From assembly GCA_002919305.1 (NCBI GenBank), contig PKFB01000007.1, forward strand, positions 1 through 64,000: a DNA stretch of 64,000 nt, written 5' to 3'. Made by a program: the position numbers and the translations under genes. Below are positions 41,300 through 50,749 of this stretch, in pieces. This DNA comes from Actinomycetales bacterium. Lineage in GTDB: Bacteria > Actinomycetota > Actinomycetes > Mycobacteriales > Micromonosporaceae. Positions within the stretch are counted from its first letter, which is position 1, and the number at the start of each line of letters is the position of its first letter. The notes below the pieces were generated by a model. It had not been told where the DNA came from. It ran no database searches and saw nothing but the letters and a program-made list of their open reading frames with translations.

Positions 41300-44265
41300 C
41301 GTGTCCTCCTCAGCTCCACCAGATCCGCCAACTCGGCGTCGGACAGCTCAGTCAACGCCGCCTCCCCCGAGGCCAGCACCGCCTCGGCCAACGCCCGTTT
41401 GGACTCCAGCATCACGGCGATCCGGTCCTCGACCGTGCCTTCGGTAATCAGGCGGTGCACCTGGACCGGCTTGGTCTGGCCGATCCGGTACGCCCGGTCG
41501 GTCGCCTGCTCCTCCACAGCCGGGTTCCACCACCGGTCGTAGTGGATCACGTGGTCGGCGCGAGTGAGGTTCAGGCCGGTCCCGGCGGCCTTCAACGACA
41601 GCAGGAAAACGGGCACGCCCGCCGCGGGGTCACAGAACCGCCGCACCATCTCCTCGCGCCGCGCCACGGGCGTACCCCCGTGCAGCAGCAAAGACGGCAC
41701 CCCTCGATCGGCCAGGTGACGCTCGATGAGCCGGGCCATGGCCACATACTGGGTGAACACCAAAACCGCTCCGCCTTCAGCGAGGATGGTGTCCACCAGC
41801 TCATCGAACAGCTCCAACTTCCCGGAACGGCCGGCCAGACGGGGCCGTGACTCGTTGAGGTACTGCGCGGGGTGGTTACAGATCTGCTTCAGCGCGGTGA
41901 GCATCTTCAGGATCAGCCCGCGGCGGGCCATGCCGCCGCTGTTTCTGATCCGCTCCATGCTTTCCCGGACCACGGCCTGATACAGCCCGACCTGCTCCGG
42001 GGTGAGTGCGACCGGCCGATCGGTCTCGGTCTTCGGCGGCAACTCGGGCACGATCTGCGGGTCGGATTTCCGGCGCCGTAGCAGGAAAGGCCCGACCAGG
42101 CGCGCGAGCCGCTCGGTGACCACCGGGTCCCGGTCTGCTTCGATCGGCTTAGCCCAGCGGGCCCGGAAAGCGGATAGGGAGCCCAAAAGCCCGGGGGTGG
42201 CCCAGTCGAGGATCGCCCACAGTTCCGACAGATTGTTCTCCACCGGGGTGCCGGTCAACGCGACCCGGGCGCGGGCCGGGATGGTACGCAGCGCCTTCGC
42301 CGTGTTCGACAGCGGATTTTTGACGTGCTGAGCCTCATCGGCGACCACCAGTGCCCAATCCACCTCCGCCAACCGGGATGCGTCCAGCCGCATGGTGCCG
42401 TAGGTGGTCAGCACAAACCCCTCAACCGTGGTGTCCAGTCGACGTCCGGGGCCGTGGAACCGCAGAACGGGGACGCCGGGCGCGAACCGTTGGATCTCCC
42501 GCTCCCAGTTCCCCAGTAGGGACGCGGGGCAGACCACCAAGGTGGGGCCGGCGGTGGCCGGGTTCTGTTGGCGGTGCAGATGCAACGCGATGAGGGTGAC
42601 GGTCTTACCCAGCCCCATGTCGTCGGCCAGGCAGCACCCCAACCCCAGCTCGGTCATCCGCGCCAGCCACCGCAGCCCGTGAAGCTGATAGTCCCGCAAG
42701 GTGGCGGCCAAGGCGGCGGGTTGCTGGATCGGTTCGGCCTCCTCGACAGGCCGCTGCAGACGCTCCCGGAGGGTCTGCAGCCACCCGGTCGGTACCACCT
42801 CGACCGGTTCCCCGTCCACCACCGTGGTTCCGGTGAGCGCGGCGTTGAGCGCCTCCATCACCGACAGCGGCTTCAGGCTCCGCTCCCGGGCCCGTCGGGC
42901 AAGCTCGGGGTCGACCACGGTCCACCGGTCCCGGAGCCGGACGATCGGGCGGTGGCTCGCGGCGAGCTGCTCCATCTCGGCCTCGGTGAGGGGGTGGCCG
43001 CCGAGGGCCAACCGCCAGTCAAACCGCAGCAGCGCGTCCCCACCGAAGAAGGACGGCAGCTCCGACAGCGAAAGATCGGCGCCGTCGATGACGGCGTGCG
43101 CCGTCAGGTCGTGAACCAACTCCTTGGGCCAGTGCACCTCAACTCCGGCCTCCGCCAGCCGTGGGATGCCGTGGTGAAGCAGGTCGGTGATGTCCTCATC
43201 GCTGAGCGGGAGTTGATCCGGCACCGCCTGCTCCAGCAGACGCTCCAGGGGACGCCAGGCCCGTGCGATACGTCGGATGGCCAGAAGCGCGTCCATGCGG
43301 GCCTGCGGTCCCAGGACCGGCGCCTCGCCGCTCCATAGCGTCCCGGCGTCGACGATGACCGTGGGGTCGGCCAGGCTGTGGACCTGGGGCACGACCTTCA
43401 GGGGTTCAGGCGGCGGCAGGTCGGGCCCGATCGGCTCCAGGCGCAGCGATATGCGTACCCCTGCATCGGTACCAGCGGCGATCTCCTCGGCCCAGGGACG
43501 CAGTCGCGGCACCCGCTGCGGCTCAAAACCCGCAAAAAGCGGCCCGCCCACCATCGCCGCCGCGGCCGGGGTGCGAGGCATCGCGTCGGCGACCGCGTCG
43601 AGGAAGGCCCGCACCATGGACTCGGTGTCGGGCACCAGCGGGTCATCCCCACACCCGCCTGTGTCGGTGGTCAGGGGAATCGCACGAGCCTGCGGTGGCA
43701 TGGCGGCGGCCAATTGCCTGATCCGTTCGATGTCGTCGGCGTCGAGTGGCCCCACCCGCCAGGCGTCGAATTCTCCCGCCGACACCCCGGGCAGCATCCG
43801 GCCCCGGGCGATCAGGTGGAGCGCCAGCAGCGCGACGCCTCCCCAAAACGCCATGGTCGGATGCACCGGTTCGGTGGAGGTGGCGGGGTCGCTGTCCCCA
43901 CCGGGGGTTTTCTGCTCCTGGAGGGTCGACTCGGTGTTGCGGGCGGTATTGGCGTGAGAAGAACCGGATCGAGAAGACCTGGACACCGCTCGGTGATAGG
44001 CGGTTATCAGCAGAGGGAGCGTGTCCATGATGGGGATCTGCAGTACCGGGACACGCCTCAGGCGTACCTCTCCGGTGCCTTCTTCCTGATCAACGACCGT
44101 CGCCTCGCCGGGCTCAATGCGAGCTGTATCAGACAACGACAGCGGCACCGGCAACGGATTCGGTATCAGACCGCTGGAAGATGCCGGTTCCCAGAAAACC
44201 ATCCGTCCGGTACGCGGCGGGTCTCCGGCTTGGAATGTCACCGCGTACCGCGTCATGTCCTTCAT
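41296..44265 (-). CDS. SNF2-family DEAD/DEAH ATPase
   Basis: 989 aa. The N-terminal 500 residues are the bacterial SNF2-associated region. The ATPase begins at DDMGLGKTVTLIALHL (motif I), with VVADEAQHVKN (DEAQ box), VALTGTPVENNLSELW, and the second RecA lobe QYVAMARLIERHL to ATDRAYRIGQTKPVQV. Such enzymes translocate on double-stranded DNA. It is the first gene of a two-gene operon with the SWIM protein. ATG at 44265 or 44256 both fit. Confidence 0.93.
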   Translation of the reverse strand: MKDMTRYAVTFQAGDPPRTGRMVFWEPASSSGLIPNPLPVPLSLSDTARIEPGEATVVDQEEGTGEVRLRRVPVLQIPIMDTLPLLITAYHRAVSRSSRSGSSHANTARNTESTLQEQKTPGGDSDPATSTEPVHPTMAFWGGVALLALHLIARGRMLPGVSAGEFDAWRVGPLDADDIERIRQLAAAMPPQARAIPLTTDTGGCGDDPLVPDTESMVRAFLDAVADAMPRTPAAAAMVGGPLFAGFEPQRVPRLRPWAEEIAAGTDAGVRISLRLEPIGPDLPPPEPLKVVPQVHSLADPTVIVDAGTLWSGEAPVLGPQARMDALLAIRRIARAWRPLERLLEQAVPDQLPLSDEDITDLLHHGIPRLAEAGVEVHWPKELVHDLTAHAVIDGADLSLSELPSFFGGDALLRFDWRLALGGHPLTEAEMEQLAASHRPIVRLRDRWTVVDPELARRARERSLKPLSVMEALNAALTGTTVVDGEPVEVVPTGWLQTLRERLQRPVEEAEPIQQPAALAATLRDYQLHGLRWLARMTELGLGCCLADDMGLGKTVTLIALHLHRQQNPATAGPTLVVCPASLLGNWEREIQRFAPGVPVLRFHGPGRRLDTTVEGFVLTTYGTMRLDASRLAEVDWALVVADEAQHVKNPLSNTAKALRTIPARARVALTGTPVENNLSELWAILDWATPGLLGSLSAFRARWAKPIEADRDPVVTERLARLVGPFLLRRRKSDPQIVPELPPKTETDRPVALTPEQVGLYQAVVRESMERIRNSGGMARRGLILKMLTALKQICNHPAQYLNESRPRLAGRSGKLELFDELVDTILAEGGAVLVFTQYVAMARLIERHLADRGVPSLLLHGGTPVARREEMVRRFCDPAAGVPVFLLSLKAAGTGLNLTRADHVIHYDRWWNPAVEEQATDRAYRIGQTKPVQVHRLITEGTVEDRIAVMLESKRALAEAVLASGEAALTELSDAELADLVELRRTR

Positions 44266-44297
44266 GCTCCCTCGCAGGTTCGAGTCCTCGTGCCCTG

Positions 44298-44331
44298 CGG
44301 GTCCGAACCCGGAATATCGGGTTCGGACCCG
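44298..44331 (-). terminator. Perfect 14-bp hairpin after the ABC exporter operon
   Basis: CGGGTCCGAACCCG and its exact complement flank GAATAT, 18 bp after the permease stop. It would end the ABC transcript and separate it from the SNF2 operon. Confidence 0.65.
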
Positions 44332-44348
44332 TGTGCTGCTCTAGGGCG

Positions 44349-45176
44349 TCAGAGGCTCAGGCGACGGTAGCGCCGGACCGCCAAAGGCAGGAAAACGGCC
44401 GTCAGGAGCAGCGGCCAGACCACGGCCATCAGCAGCGCGTGCTCGGCGATCCAGGAATCGCCGCCCCATCCTGGGTTACCGAACAGTTGCCGGGTCGCCG
44501 CGACCGTCGACGACAGCGGATTCCATTCCGCGACCATCCCCAGCCAGTCAGGCATCCCGGCGGGTGAGGAGAAGGTGTTGGCCAAGAATCCGATCGGCCA
44601 CACCACGATCTGCACCACCATGACGGATTCCGGGTTCCGGACAACCAGACCCAGGTAGATGCCGATCCATATGAAGGCGAAGCGCAGCAGCAACAGCAGC
44701 CCGAGCGCCAACGCCGCGTCCCCGATCCCTTCGCGCCAGCGCCAGCCGATCGCCACCCCGCAGCCGAGAAGCACCACCAGGACGAGCAGCGCGTCCACCA
44801 TGTCAGCGATCGCCCGCCCCACCACCACGGCCGACGACGCCATCGGCATGGAACGGAATCGGTCGGTAACGCCTCGGCTGGCGTCGGTCGCGACCGCGAT
44901 CATGGTGGACTCGACCCCGAAGAGCATTGTCATGGCGAACAGCCCTGGCATGAGGAACTCTCGGTAGTTCCCGCCGCCGGGCACCACCATGCTGCCCCCG
45001 AACAGATAGCCGAACAGCAGCGCGATCATGATCGGGAACATCAACGTGATCAGGAATTGGGCCGGCTGCTGTTTCCAGTGCGCCAGGCTGCGCAGGGTGA
45101 TGGTCCAGCCGTCGGCGACCGCCCAGCGCAGCCGACCGACGAAGGTACGCGGCATAGCCGCGGGAATGATCGTCAT
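44349..45176 (-). CDS. ABC-2 type permease (drug exporter, DrrB-like)
   Basis: 275 aa with six membrane helices. Segments LITLMFPIMIALLFGYLFGG, MPGLFAMTMLFGVESTMIAV and MVVQIVVWPIGFLANTFSSP match the DrrB/ABC2 family. It pairs with the ATPase whose 3' end overlaps its start by four bases, and the pair should export a hydrophobic drug. Confidence 0.92.
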   Translation of the reverse strand: MTIIPAAMPRTFVGRLRWAVADGWTITLRSLAHWKQQPAQFLITLMFPIMIALLFGYLFGGSMVVPGGGNYREFLMPGLFAMTMLFGVESTMIAVATDASRGVTDRFRSMPMASSAVVVGRAIADMVDALLVLVVLLGCGVAIGWRWREGIGDAALALGLLLLLRFAFIWIGIYLGLVVRNPESVMVVQIVVWPIGFLANTFSSPAGMPDWLGMVAEWNPLSSTVAATRQLFGNPGWGGDSWIAEHALLMAVVWPLLLTAVFLPLAVRRYRRLSL

Positions 45177-46150
45177 GCCACCTTCTCCTTCGGTGAATTC
45201 GCCGCGGCATCACCGGTCAGGCGCAGGAAGACCTCATCGAGGGTGGGGCGTCGCAGCACGATGTCCTCGGCTTCGATGCCGGCGTCGTGCAGTGCCCGAG
45301 CCACGCTGGTGAGCGCTGCGACCCGGTCGGTGACGGGGACGCTGACTCGACGCTCCCGGTGGGCGATCTGGGCCTGCTGCCCCACAACGGAGGTGATCAG
45401 CCCGGCGGTGTGGTCCAGGTGGGCGGCGTCGCTGACCATCACGTCGATCTGATCGCCGCCGATTTTGGATTTCAGCTGCTCCGGGGTCCCCTCCGCGATG
45501 ACTCTCCCGCCGTCGATCACCGAGATCTCGTGGGCCAGTCGGTCGGCCTCCTCCAGGTACTGCGTGGTCAGCAGCACCGTGGTGCCTTCGTTGACCAGGG
45601 AGCGGACGGCTTCCCACACCTCATCGCGTGCCCGTGGATCCAGGCCGGTGGTCGGTTCATCCAGGAACAGCACCGCTGGGGTCAGGATGAGGCTGGCCGC
45701 CAGATCCAGCCGGCGCCGCATCCCGCCGGAGTACTCCTTGACCGCCCGGTCCGCGGCGTCGGTGAGCCTGAACTGCTCCAAGAGCTCATCCGCGCGACGC
45801 CGCGCCGCCCGCGGACTCAGGTGGTAGAGCCGACCGAACATCACCAGGTTCTGTCGGCCGGAGAGCACCTCATCCACGGCGGCGTACTGCCCCACCAGGC
45901 CGATCCGGTACCGGACCTCGACCGCTTGGGTGACGACATCACAGCCGGCCACCTCGGCCCGTCCCGCATCCGGCCGCAGCAGCGTGGCCAGGATCCGCAC
46001 CGCCGTGGTCTTGCCGGCCCCGTTGGGGCCCAGCAGACCACGCACGGTGCCCGCGGGTACGGCCAGATCAAGTCCGTTGAGGGCCATCACGTCGCCGTAG
46101 CGCTTGCGTAGGCCTTCGGTGACCACCGCGTACGCGTGTGCACTCACCAC
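45173..46150 (-). CDS. ABC transporter ATP-binding protein (DrrA family)
   Basis: 325 aa. Walker A is GLLGPNGAGKTTAV, the signature VKEYSGGMRRRLDLAAS, and Walker B LILTPAVLFLDEPTTGLD. The C-terminal extension after residue 220 matches the DrrA daunorubicin-resistance family. The start GTG at 46150 (or 46147) lies close to the double TetR operator, so it is likely derepressed by ligand. Confidence 0.95.
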   Translation of the reverse strand: MVSAHAYAVVTEGLRKRYGDVMALNGLDLAVPAGTVRGLLGPNGAGKTTAVRILATLLRPDAGRAEVAGCDVVTQAVEVRYRIGLVGQYAAVDEVLSGRQNLVMFGRLYHLSPRAARRRADELLEQFRLTDAADRAVKEYSGGMRRRLDLAASLILTPAVLFLDEPTTGLDPRARDEVWEAVRSLVNEGTTVLLTTQYLEEADRLAHEISVIDGGRVIAEGTPEQLKSKIGGDQIDVMVSDAAHLDHTAGLITSVVGQQAQIAHRERRVSVPVTDRVAALTSVARALHDAGIEAEDIVLRRPTLDEVFLRLTGDAAANSPKEKVA

Positions 46151-46159
46151 AACCCCTTA

Positions 46160-46213
46160 CTCTGTACATCGTACGAAGTTTAGGGAGGCGATTATACCGT
46201 ACGATGTACAGAG
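46160..46213. promoter_or_regulatory. Paired TetR operators between ABC exporter and TetR gene
   Basis: CTCTGTACATCGTACG (46160-46175) and its exact complement (46198-46213) form a perfect 16-bp inverted repeat 22 bp apart. Each arm contains the smaller palindrome GTAC-N3-GTAC, so there are two TetR-type sites, one for each divergent promoter or two dimers bound side by side. Confidence 0.75.
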
Positions 46214-46323
46214 TTACTGGCGGCATTGGAACGCTCTTCAAAACCGCGCTTTGATCTGGAAGCCCAGTGGGACAGGCCGGCCTGCCCCGGTGTCAGTACC
46301 GCGAGGCTGGAGAGAATGAGCCT

Positions 46324-47091
46324 GTGACGACCGAGTACGCCGGTGCCGGCGATCCCAAACGCACCCTCGAGCTGTTGTGGGGCCTCCAGGAACGGTCAAA
46401 GCGGGGCCCGAAGCCGCGCCTGACCGTGGAGCAGATCGTGCGGACCGCGATCTCTGTGGCCGACACCGAAGGCTTAGCCGCGTTGTCCATACGACGCGTC
46501 GCCGAGGAGCTCGGTGTGTCCCCCATGTCCCTGTACACCTATATACCGGGCAAGGCCGAGCTGCTTGACCTGATGCTGGATACGGTCTACGCGGAGACCG
46601 CACGGCCCCCGCATGTCCCTGGTCAGTGGCGAGCCAGCCTCACTCAGATCGCCTTGGAAAACTGGGCGCTGTACCAGCGGCACCCGTGGCTGTTGCAGGT
46701 CGCCATCAGCAGGCCTCCGATGGGCCCTCATGTGATGGGGAAGTACGAGTATGAGCTACGCGCTATCGAGGGCCTCGGCCTGACCGATATTGAGATGGAC
46801 GCGGTGCTCACCCTCATCATCAACTATGTTCACGGCGCGGTCCGCACCGCTATCGACGCGGCACAGGCCGAGCAGCGCACCGGCATGTCCGACGAGCAGT
46901 GGTGGGCGGCTCACGCTCCCCTATTGGAGAAAATCGTGGATGACAGCCAGTACCCGGTGGGGAGTCGAGTCGGTAAGGCCGTGGGAGAGGCCTTCCAGGC
47001 TGTTGTCGCTCCCGACTTCTCCTTCCGCTTCGGGTTGGAGCGGATCCTGGACGGCATCGAGGTCCTGATCGCCTCCCGGCAAGCGAAGTAA
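46324..47091 (+). CDS. TetR/AcrR family regulator
   Basis: 255 aa from GTG at 46324. The HTH is LSIRRVAEELGVSPMSLYTY then IPGKAELLD. The C-terminal domain is of the TetR_C_1 (tetracycline-repressor-like) type with LIINYVHGAVRTAID. It is divergent from the DrrA/DrrB-type exporter and should repress it through the paired GTAC-N3-GTAC sites. Confidence 0.92.
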   Translation: MTTEYAGAGDPKRTLELLWGLQERSKRGPKPRLTVEQIVRTAISVADTEGLAALSIRRVAEELGVSPMSLYTYIPGKAELLDLMLDTVYAETARPPHVPGQWRASLTQIALENWALYQRHPWLLQVAISRPPMGPHVMGKYEYELRAIEGLGLTDIEMDAVLTLIINYVHGAVRTAIDAAQAEQRTGMSDEQWWAAHAPLLEKIVDDSQYPVGSRVGKAVGEAFQAVVAPDFSFRFGLERILDGIEVLIASRQAK

Positions 47092-47190
47092 CTGGCCGTG
47101 GTGCCTGTCGAGGCCACCAGGTGGATGCGTGCGGGCGCGTAGTGGACCGGCATCGTCCCCGCCTCGTCTGTCACACCGCCCGCTGATAAG

Positions 47191-47236
47191 CGGTTGGCTC
47201 TGGCGCGAGCCGCACGCCCGCCACCAGAGCCAACCG
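47191..47236. terminator. Bidirectional terminator between TetR and MMPL genes
   Basis: A perfect 13-bp stem (CGGTTGGCTCTGG / CCAGAGCCAACCG) with a 20-nt loop lies between convergent genes. Confidence 0.7.
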
Positions 47237-47258
47237 AGGACTGTCGGATTTACAGGGT

Positions 47259-49400
47259 TCAGTGGTGTTCGATGGCGACCCGGGGGACCAGACGGCTCAG
47301 CCAGTTCGGCAGCCACCACGCCCGCTTCCCGAGCAGCTGCATCACCGCCGGCAGGATCAGGCAGCGGATGATGACGGCGTCCAACAGCACCGCCACCGCC
47401 AACCCGAGCCCGAACTGCTTGAGCATCCGGTCAGGGCTGAACAGGAAGGCCCCGAAGACCACCACCATGATCGCCGCCGCGGCGGTGACGATCCGCCCGG
47501 TGGTGGCGATCCCTTCCCGGATCGCCGCGGCGGCGTCCCGGTCGCGCTCCCACGCCTCATGCATCCGAGACAGCAGGAACACCTCATAGTCCATCGACAA
47601 CCCGAACGCGATCGCGAAGATCATCACTGGGACGAACGCCTCGATCGGCCCCGGTTCCACGCCCAACGGTCCGGCCAGGAATCCCTTCTGGAACACCAGA
47701 GTGATCACTCCCAGGGAGGCGCCCACACTCAGCAGGTTGAGCACGGCCGCTTTGACCGGGATGAGCAGTGACCGGAAGACCACCAGCAGCAGCAACGCGG
47801 ACAGCCCGACGACGATCGCGATGAAGATAGGCAACCGGGTGGACAGGGCGGTGGAGAAGTCATCCGCAGCCGCCGTGGCTCCACCCACCAGGATGGTCAG
47901 CCCGGTGTCACGCTCCACGGCCGGCAGGACCTCCTCACGCAGCCGCTCAACCAGTTCGGAGGTCTCCGCGTCCTGCGGCGCCGAGTCGGGGAAGACCATG
48001 ATCGTCGCCAGTCCACCGTCCCGGGAGGGGATCGGTGGGGTCACCGCGGCCACCCCCTCCACCTGACCGAGAGCGTCAACGAGGGGGTCGATCCGCATGG
48101 TGTCCCCTTCGGCCACCAGAATCAGCGGCCCGTTGGTGCCGGGACCGAAGCCCTCGGCCAGCAGGTCGTAGGCCTGACGGCTGGTGCTGGAGGCCGGGTC
48201 ATTGCCGGCATCCGCGAACCCTAACCGGGTGTCCAGCGCGGGAGCCGCCAATGCAAGCAGCCCCACCACCGACACCACCGTCGCCAGCCAGGGGCGACGC
48301 TGCACCGCGGTCGCCCACCGCCGCCACCAGTTCCCCTCGGTGTGGCGCTCACGACGCGCCCGCCGACGCACCTGCCGCTCGATCCGGCCCCCCAACAGCG
48401 CCAGCAGAGCCGGCAGCAGCGTCACGGAGGCGATCATGGTCACCAGCACCGTGACGGCCACGGCGATCGCCATCCCCTGCATGGCCCCCAGGCCGAGGGC
48501 CACCAGGCCACCCAGGGCGATGATGACCGTCAGGCAGGCGAAGAACACCGTCCGTCCGGCGGTGTCCAGCGCGACGCGGACCGCCTCCTGACGTTCCCGC
48601 CCCTGCAGCAGCTCGGAGCGGAAACGGGAGAAAATCAGCAGCGCGTAGTCGATGCCGACTCCCAGACCGACCAACATCATCAGCGGGGGCGTGAAATCGG
48701 CGATCGTGGCCAGATTCGAGGCCAGGATGGTCACGCCGATCGCGCTGCCGACCGCGAAGACCGCGACCAGGATGGGCAGGCTGGCCGCCACCACCGATCC
48801 GAACAGGATCACCAGGATGATCAACGCGGCGAACAGACCGATCCCCTCAGCGGCCCCGCCTTCGCTCTCCTCAGCGCCGCGCACCGCCTCGCCGCCGAGC
48901 TCAACCCGCAGGCCATCCTGCTGCGCGGCCTGAGCGGTCTCAATGATGCGGCGCACGTCGTCAACCGGCACATCCTGTGCGGAGCCATCCAGCAGGACCG
49001 TGGCGTACCCGATGGTGCCGTCCTCGGAGATCGTGCCCTGCTCCTGGTAGGGGTTGCTGACCTCCACCACGTGCGGCAGCTGCGCCACCTCGTCCAGCAT
49101 CTGTTCGACCTGGACGCGCTGTGCGCTGACGCCGTCGGGGGCCTGGACCACGATGGTGATCGTGTCCCCCGCCCGTGCAGAGCCGTGTGCGTTGAGGGTG
49201 TCGACCGCTTCTTGTGACTCGGTACCCGGCAGCGAGTAGTCGTTGTGATAGTCACTGCCGATCATCTGCGACGCCGCCGTCACTCCTACCAGGACGACGA
49301 CCCATAAGATCAGCGCCCACCAGCGGCGCCGGTAGGCCCAACCCGCCAACCGTTCAAAACGGCTGGCCTCGCGGACCTCTATCCGCTCGGACACGAGCAT
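47259..49400 (-). CDS. MMPL family transporter (RND superfamily)
   Basis: 713 aa with about twelve membrane helices in two repeats and two soluble porter-like loops. GLGVGIDYALLIFSRFRSEL and FGLSMDYEVFLLSRMHEAWE are the family signatures, including the proton-relay Asp-Tyr pairs. MMPL proteins export lipids or drugs. It is divergent from a two-component system that probably controls it, as is often seen in Actinobacteria. Confidence 0.95.
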   Translation of the reverse strand: MLVSERIEVREASRFERLAGWAYRRRWWALILWVVVLVGVTAASQMIGSDYHNDYSLPGTESQEAVDTLNAHGSARAGDTITIVVQAPDGVSAQRVQVEQMLDEVAQLPHVVEVSNPYQEQGTISEDGTIGYATVLLDGSAQDVPVDDVRRIIETAQAAQQDGLRVELGGEAVRGAEESEGGAAEGIGLFAALIILVILFGSVVAASLPILVAVFAVGSAIGVTILASNLATIADFTPPLMMLVGLGVGIDYALLIFSRFRSELLQGRERQEAVRVALDTAGRTVFFACLTVIIALGGLVALGLGAMQGMAIAVAVTVLVTMIASVTLLPALLALLGGRIERQVRRRARRERHTEGNWWRRWATAVQRRPWLATVVSVVGLLALAAPALDTRLGFADAGNDPASSTSRQAYDLLAEGFGPGTNGPLILVAEGDTMRIDPLVDALGQVEGVAAVTPPIPSRDGGLATIMVFPDSAPQDAETSELVERLREEVLPAVERDTGLTILVGGATAAADDFSTALSTRLPIFIAIVVGLSALLLLVVFRSLLIPVKAAVLNLLSVGASLGVITLVFQKGFLAGPLGVEPGPIEAFVPVMIFAIAFGLSMDYEVFLLSRMHEAWERDRDAAAAIREGIATTGRIVTAAAAIMVVVFGAFLFSPDRMLKQFGLGLAVAVLLDAVIIRCLILPAVMQLLGKRAWWLPNWLSRLVPRVAIEHH

Positions 49401-49567
49401 GAACCTGCTCCTTCTCGTTTGCTCACGACTGCCGAGGGACGCTATGGATCCGCGTTATCCAGCAACAACGCCCCGCGGGGCGATCTCGCACTCCCCCTGT
49501 AGGGGTGCCCAGGGTGCCCCCCGTGGGGGGATCCGGGAGACAATCCGACCTCACTACCCTTCGTGAC

Positions 49568-50749
49568 ATGACCCGCAGAAACCTCGCCATTGACGTGGGC
49601 CTGGCGTTGTTGTTGTTCGCGCTGGCGCTGGCCATGATCGGCGAGGGGGGTTTCGGCGAAAGCCCGGTCCAGGGACACCCACTGGACTGGCCAGGTGTCC
49701 TGCTGGCGGCCGGCTCATCGCTGCCGCTCGTCGCCCGCCGCTGGGCACCGCTGTGGATCTATCTGGTCACCACCGTGGCCAGTGTGCTGTTGCTGTTGCT
49801 GTTTTACCCCTACGATCTTCCGCTCGGCCCGCTGGCGGCGACCTACTCGCTGGGGATGGCCTACGGCGGTGACCCACGCCGTACCTATCGGATCGCGATG
49901 CTGGTGGCCGCTGAGCTGTTCACACCGATCGTTGCTATGACTTATGCAGTCAGGGGTGAGGACGTCAGCGATTTGCTGGTGCCGGAGATGCTGGTCCTTT
50001 CTCTGATGTCCAGCGCCGCCTGGCTGGCGGGCGACCGTACCCGGTTACGGCGGGAACGGATCCTCGCGCTGGAGGAACGGGCACGGTACAACGAGCGGGA
50101 AGCGGAGCGGGAGCGACGGCTGGCCGCGGCCGAGGAGCGCACCCGGATCGCGCGGGAGCTGCACGACTCCGCCGGTCACGCCATCAACGTGATCCTGGTG
50201 CAGGCCGGCGCCGCCCGCCTGCTGTACGACCGGGACCCTGAGCAGTCTCGTCGCGCCATCGCCACCATCGAGAACGTCGCACGCGAAACGATCAACGAGA
50301 TCGATCGGATCGTACGCGCGCTCCGGGAGGACAACTCTGAGCCGGCGCCTGCCCGCCCCGGCGCGCTGGAGGAGTTGGTGGAGCGGCACCGCACCCACGG
50401 CCTGTCCATCAACGCCGACATCCAGGGCGATGGGCGGTCCCTGCCCCATAGCGTGGCGTGGGCGGCGTACCGGATCCTGCAGGAAGCCCTCACCAACGCG
50501 ACCCGGCACGGAACGGGAAACGCCGACGTAACGGTACGGTTCGGCAGCGACGCTGTGGAGATCACCGTGCTCAACCCCACCCCTCCCTCGAGCACCAAAC
50601 CGACGAGGGAGCACACACGAAACGGAGGTCATGGCATCGTGGGGATGCGGGAGCGTGCCAGCCTACTGGGCGGCACCCTCGATATCACCAATGGTGACGG
50701 TATGTTCCGACTGTACGCCCGCCTGCCGTGTGACACGGTGGTGTCATGA
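49568..50749 (+). CDS. Sensor histidine kinase (HisKA_3, NarL-type)
   Basis: 393 aa. Four to five membrane helices in the first 160 residues form the sensor. The phosphoacceptor is in ELHDSAGHAINVILVQAG, and the ATPase domain includes QEALTNATRH and GGHGIVGMRERASLLGG. It overlaps the response regulator by four bases, giving coupling. ATG at 49568 is preferred because upstream codons are not hydrophobic. Confidence 0.93.
   Translation: MTRRNLAIDVGLALLLFALALAMIGEGGFGESPVQGHPLDWPGVLLAAGSSLPLVARRWAPLWIYLVTTVASVLLLLLFYPYDLPLGPLAATYSLGMAYGGDPRRTYRIAMLVAAELFTPIVAMTYAVRGEDVSDLLVPEMLVLSLMSSAAWLAGDRTRLRRERILALEERARYNEREAERERRLAAAEERTRIARELHDSAGHAINVILVQAGAARLLYDRDPEQSRRAIATIENVARETINEIDRIVRALREDNSEPAPARPGALEELVERHRTHGLSINADIQGDGRSLPHSVAWAAYRILQEALTNATRHGTGNADVTVRFGSDAVEITVLNPTPPSSTKPTREHTRNGGHGIVGMRERASLLGGTLDITNGDGMFRLYARLPCDTVVS

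Noticed and set aside
44298-44331. 14-6-14 inverted repeat considered as a second Xer-like site
   Set aside because: It is GC-rich, lacks ATAA/TTAT inner ends and lies right after the ABC operon stop, so a terminator is the better reading.
48342-49217. 291-codon + strand frame
   Set aside because: Antisense to the MMPL transporter and of random composition.
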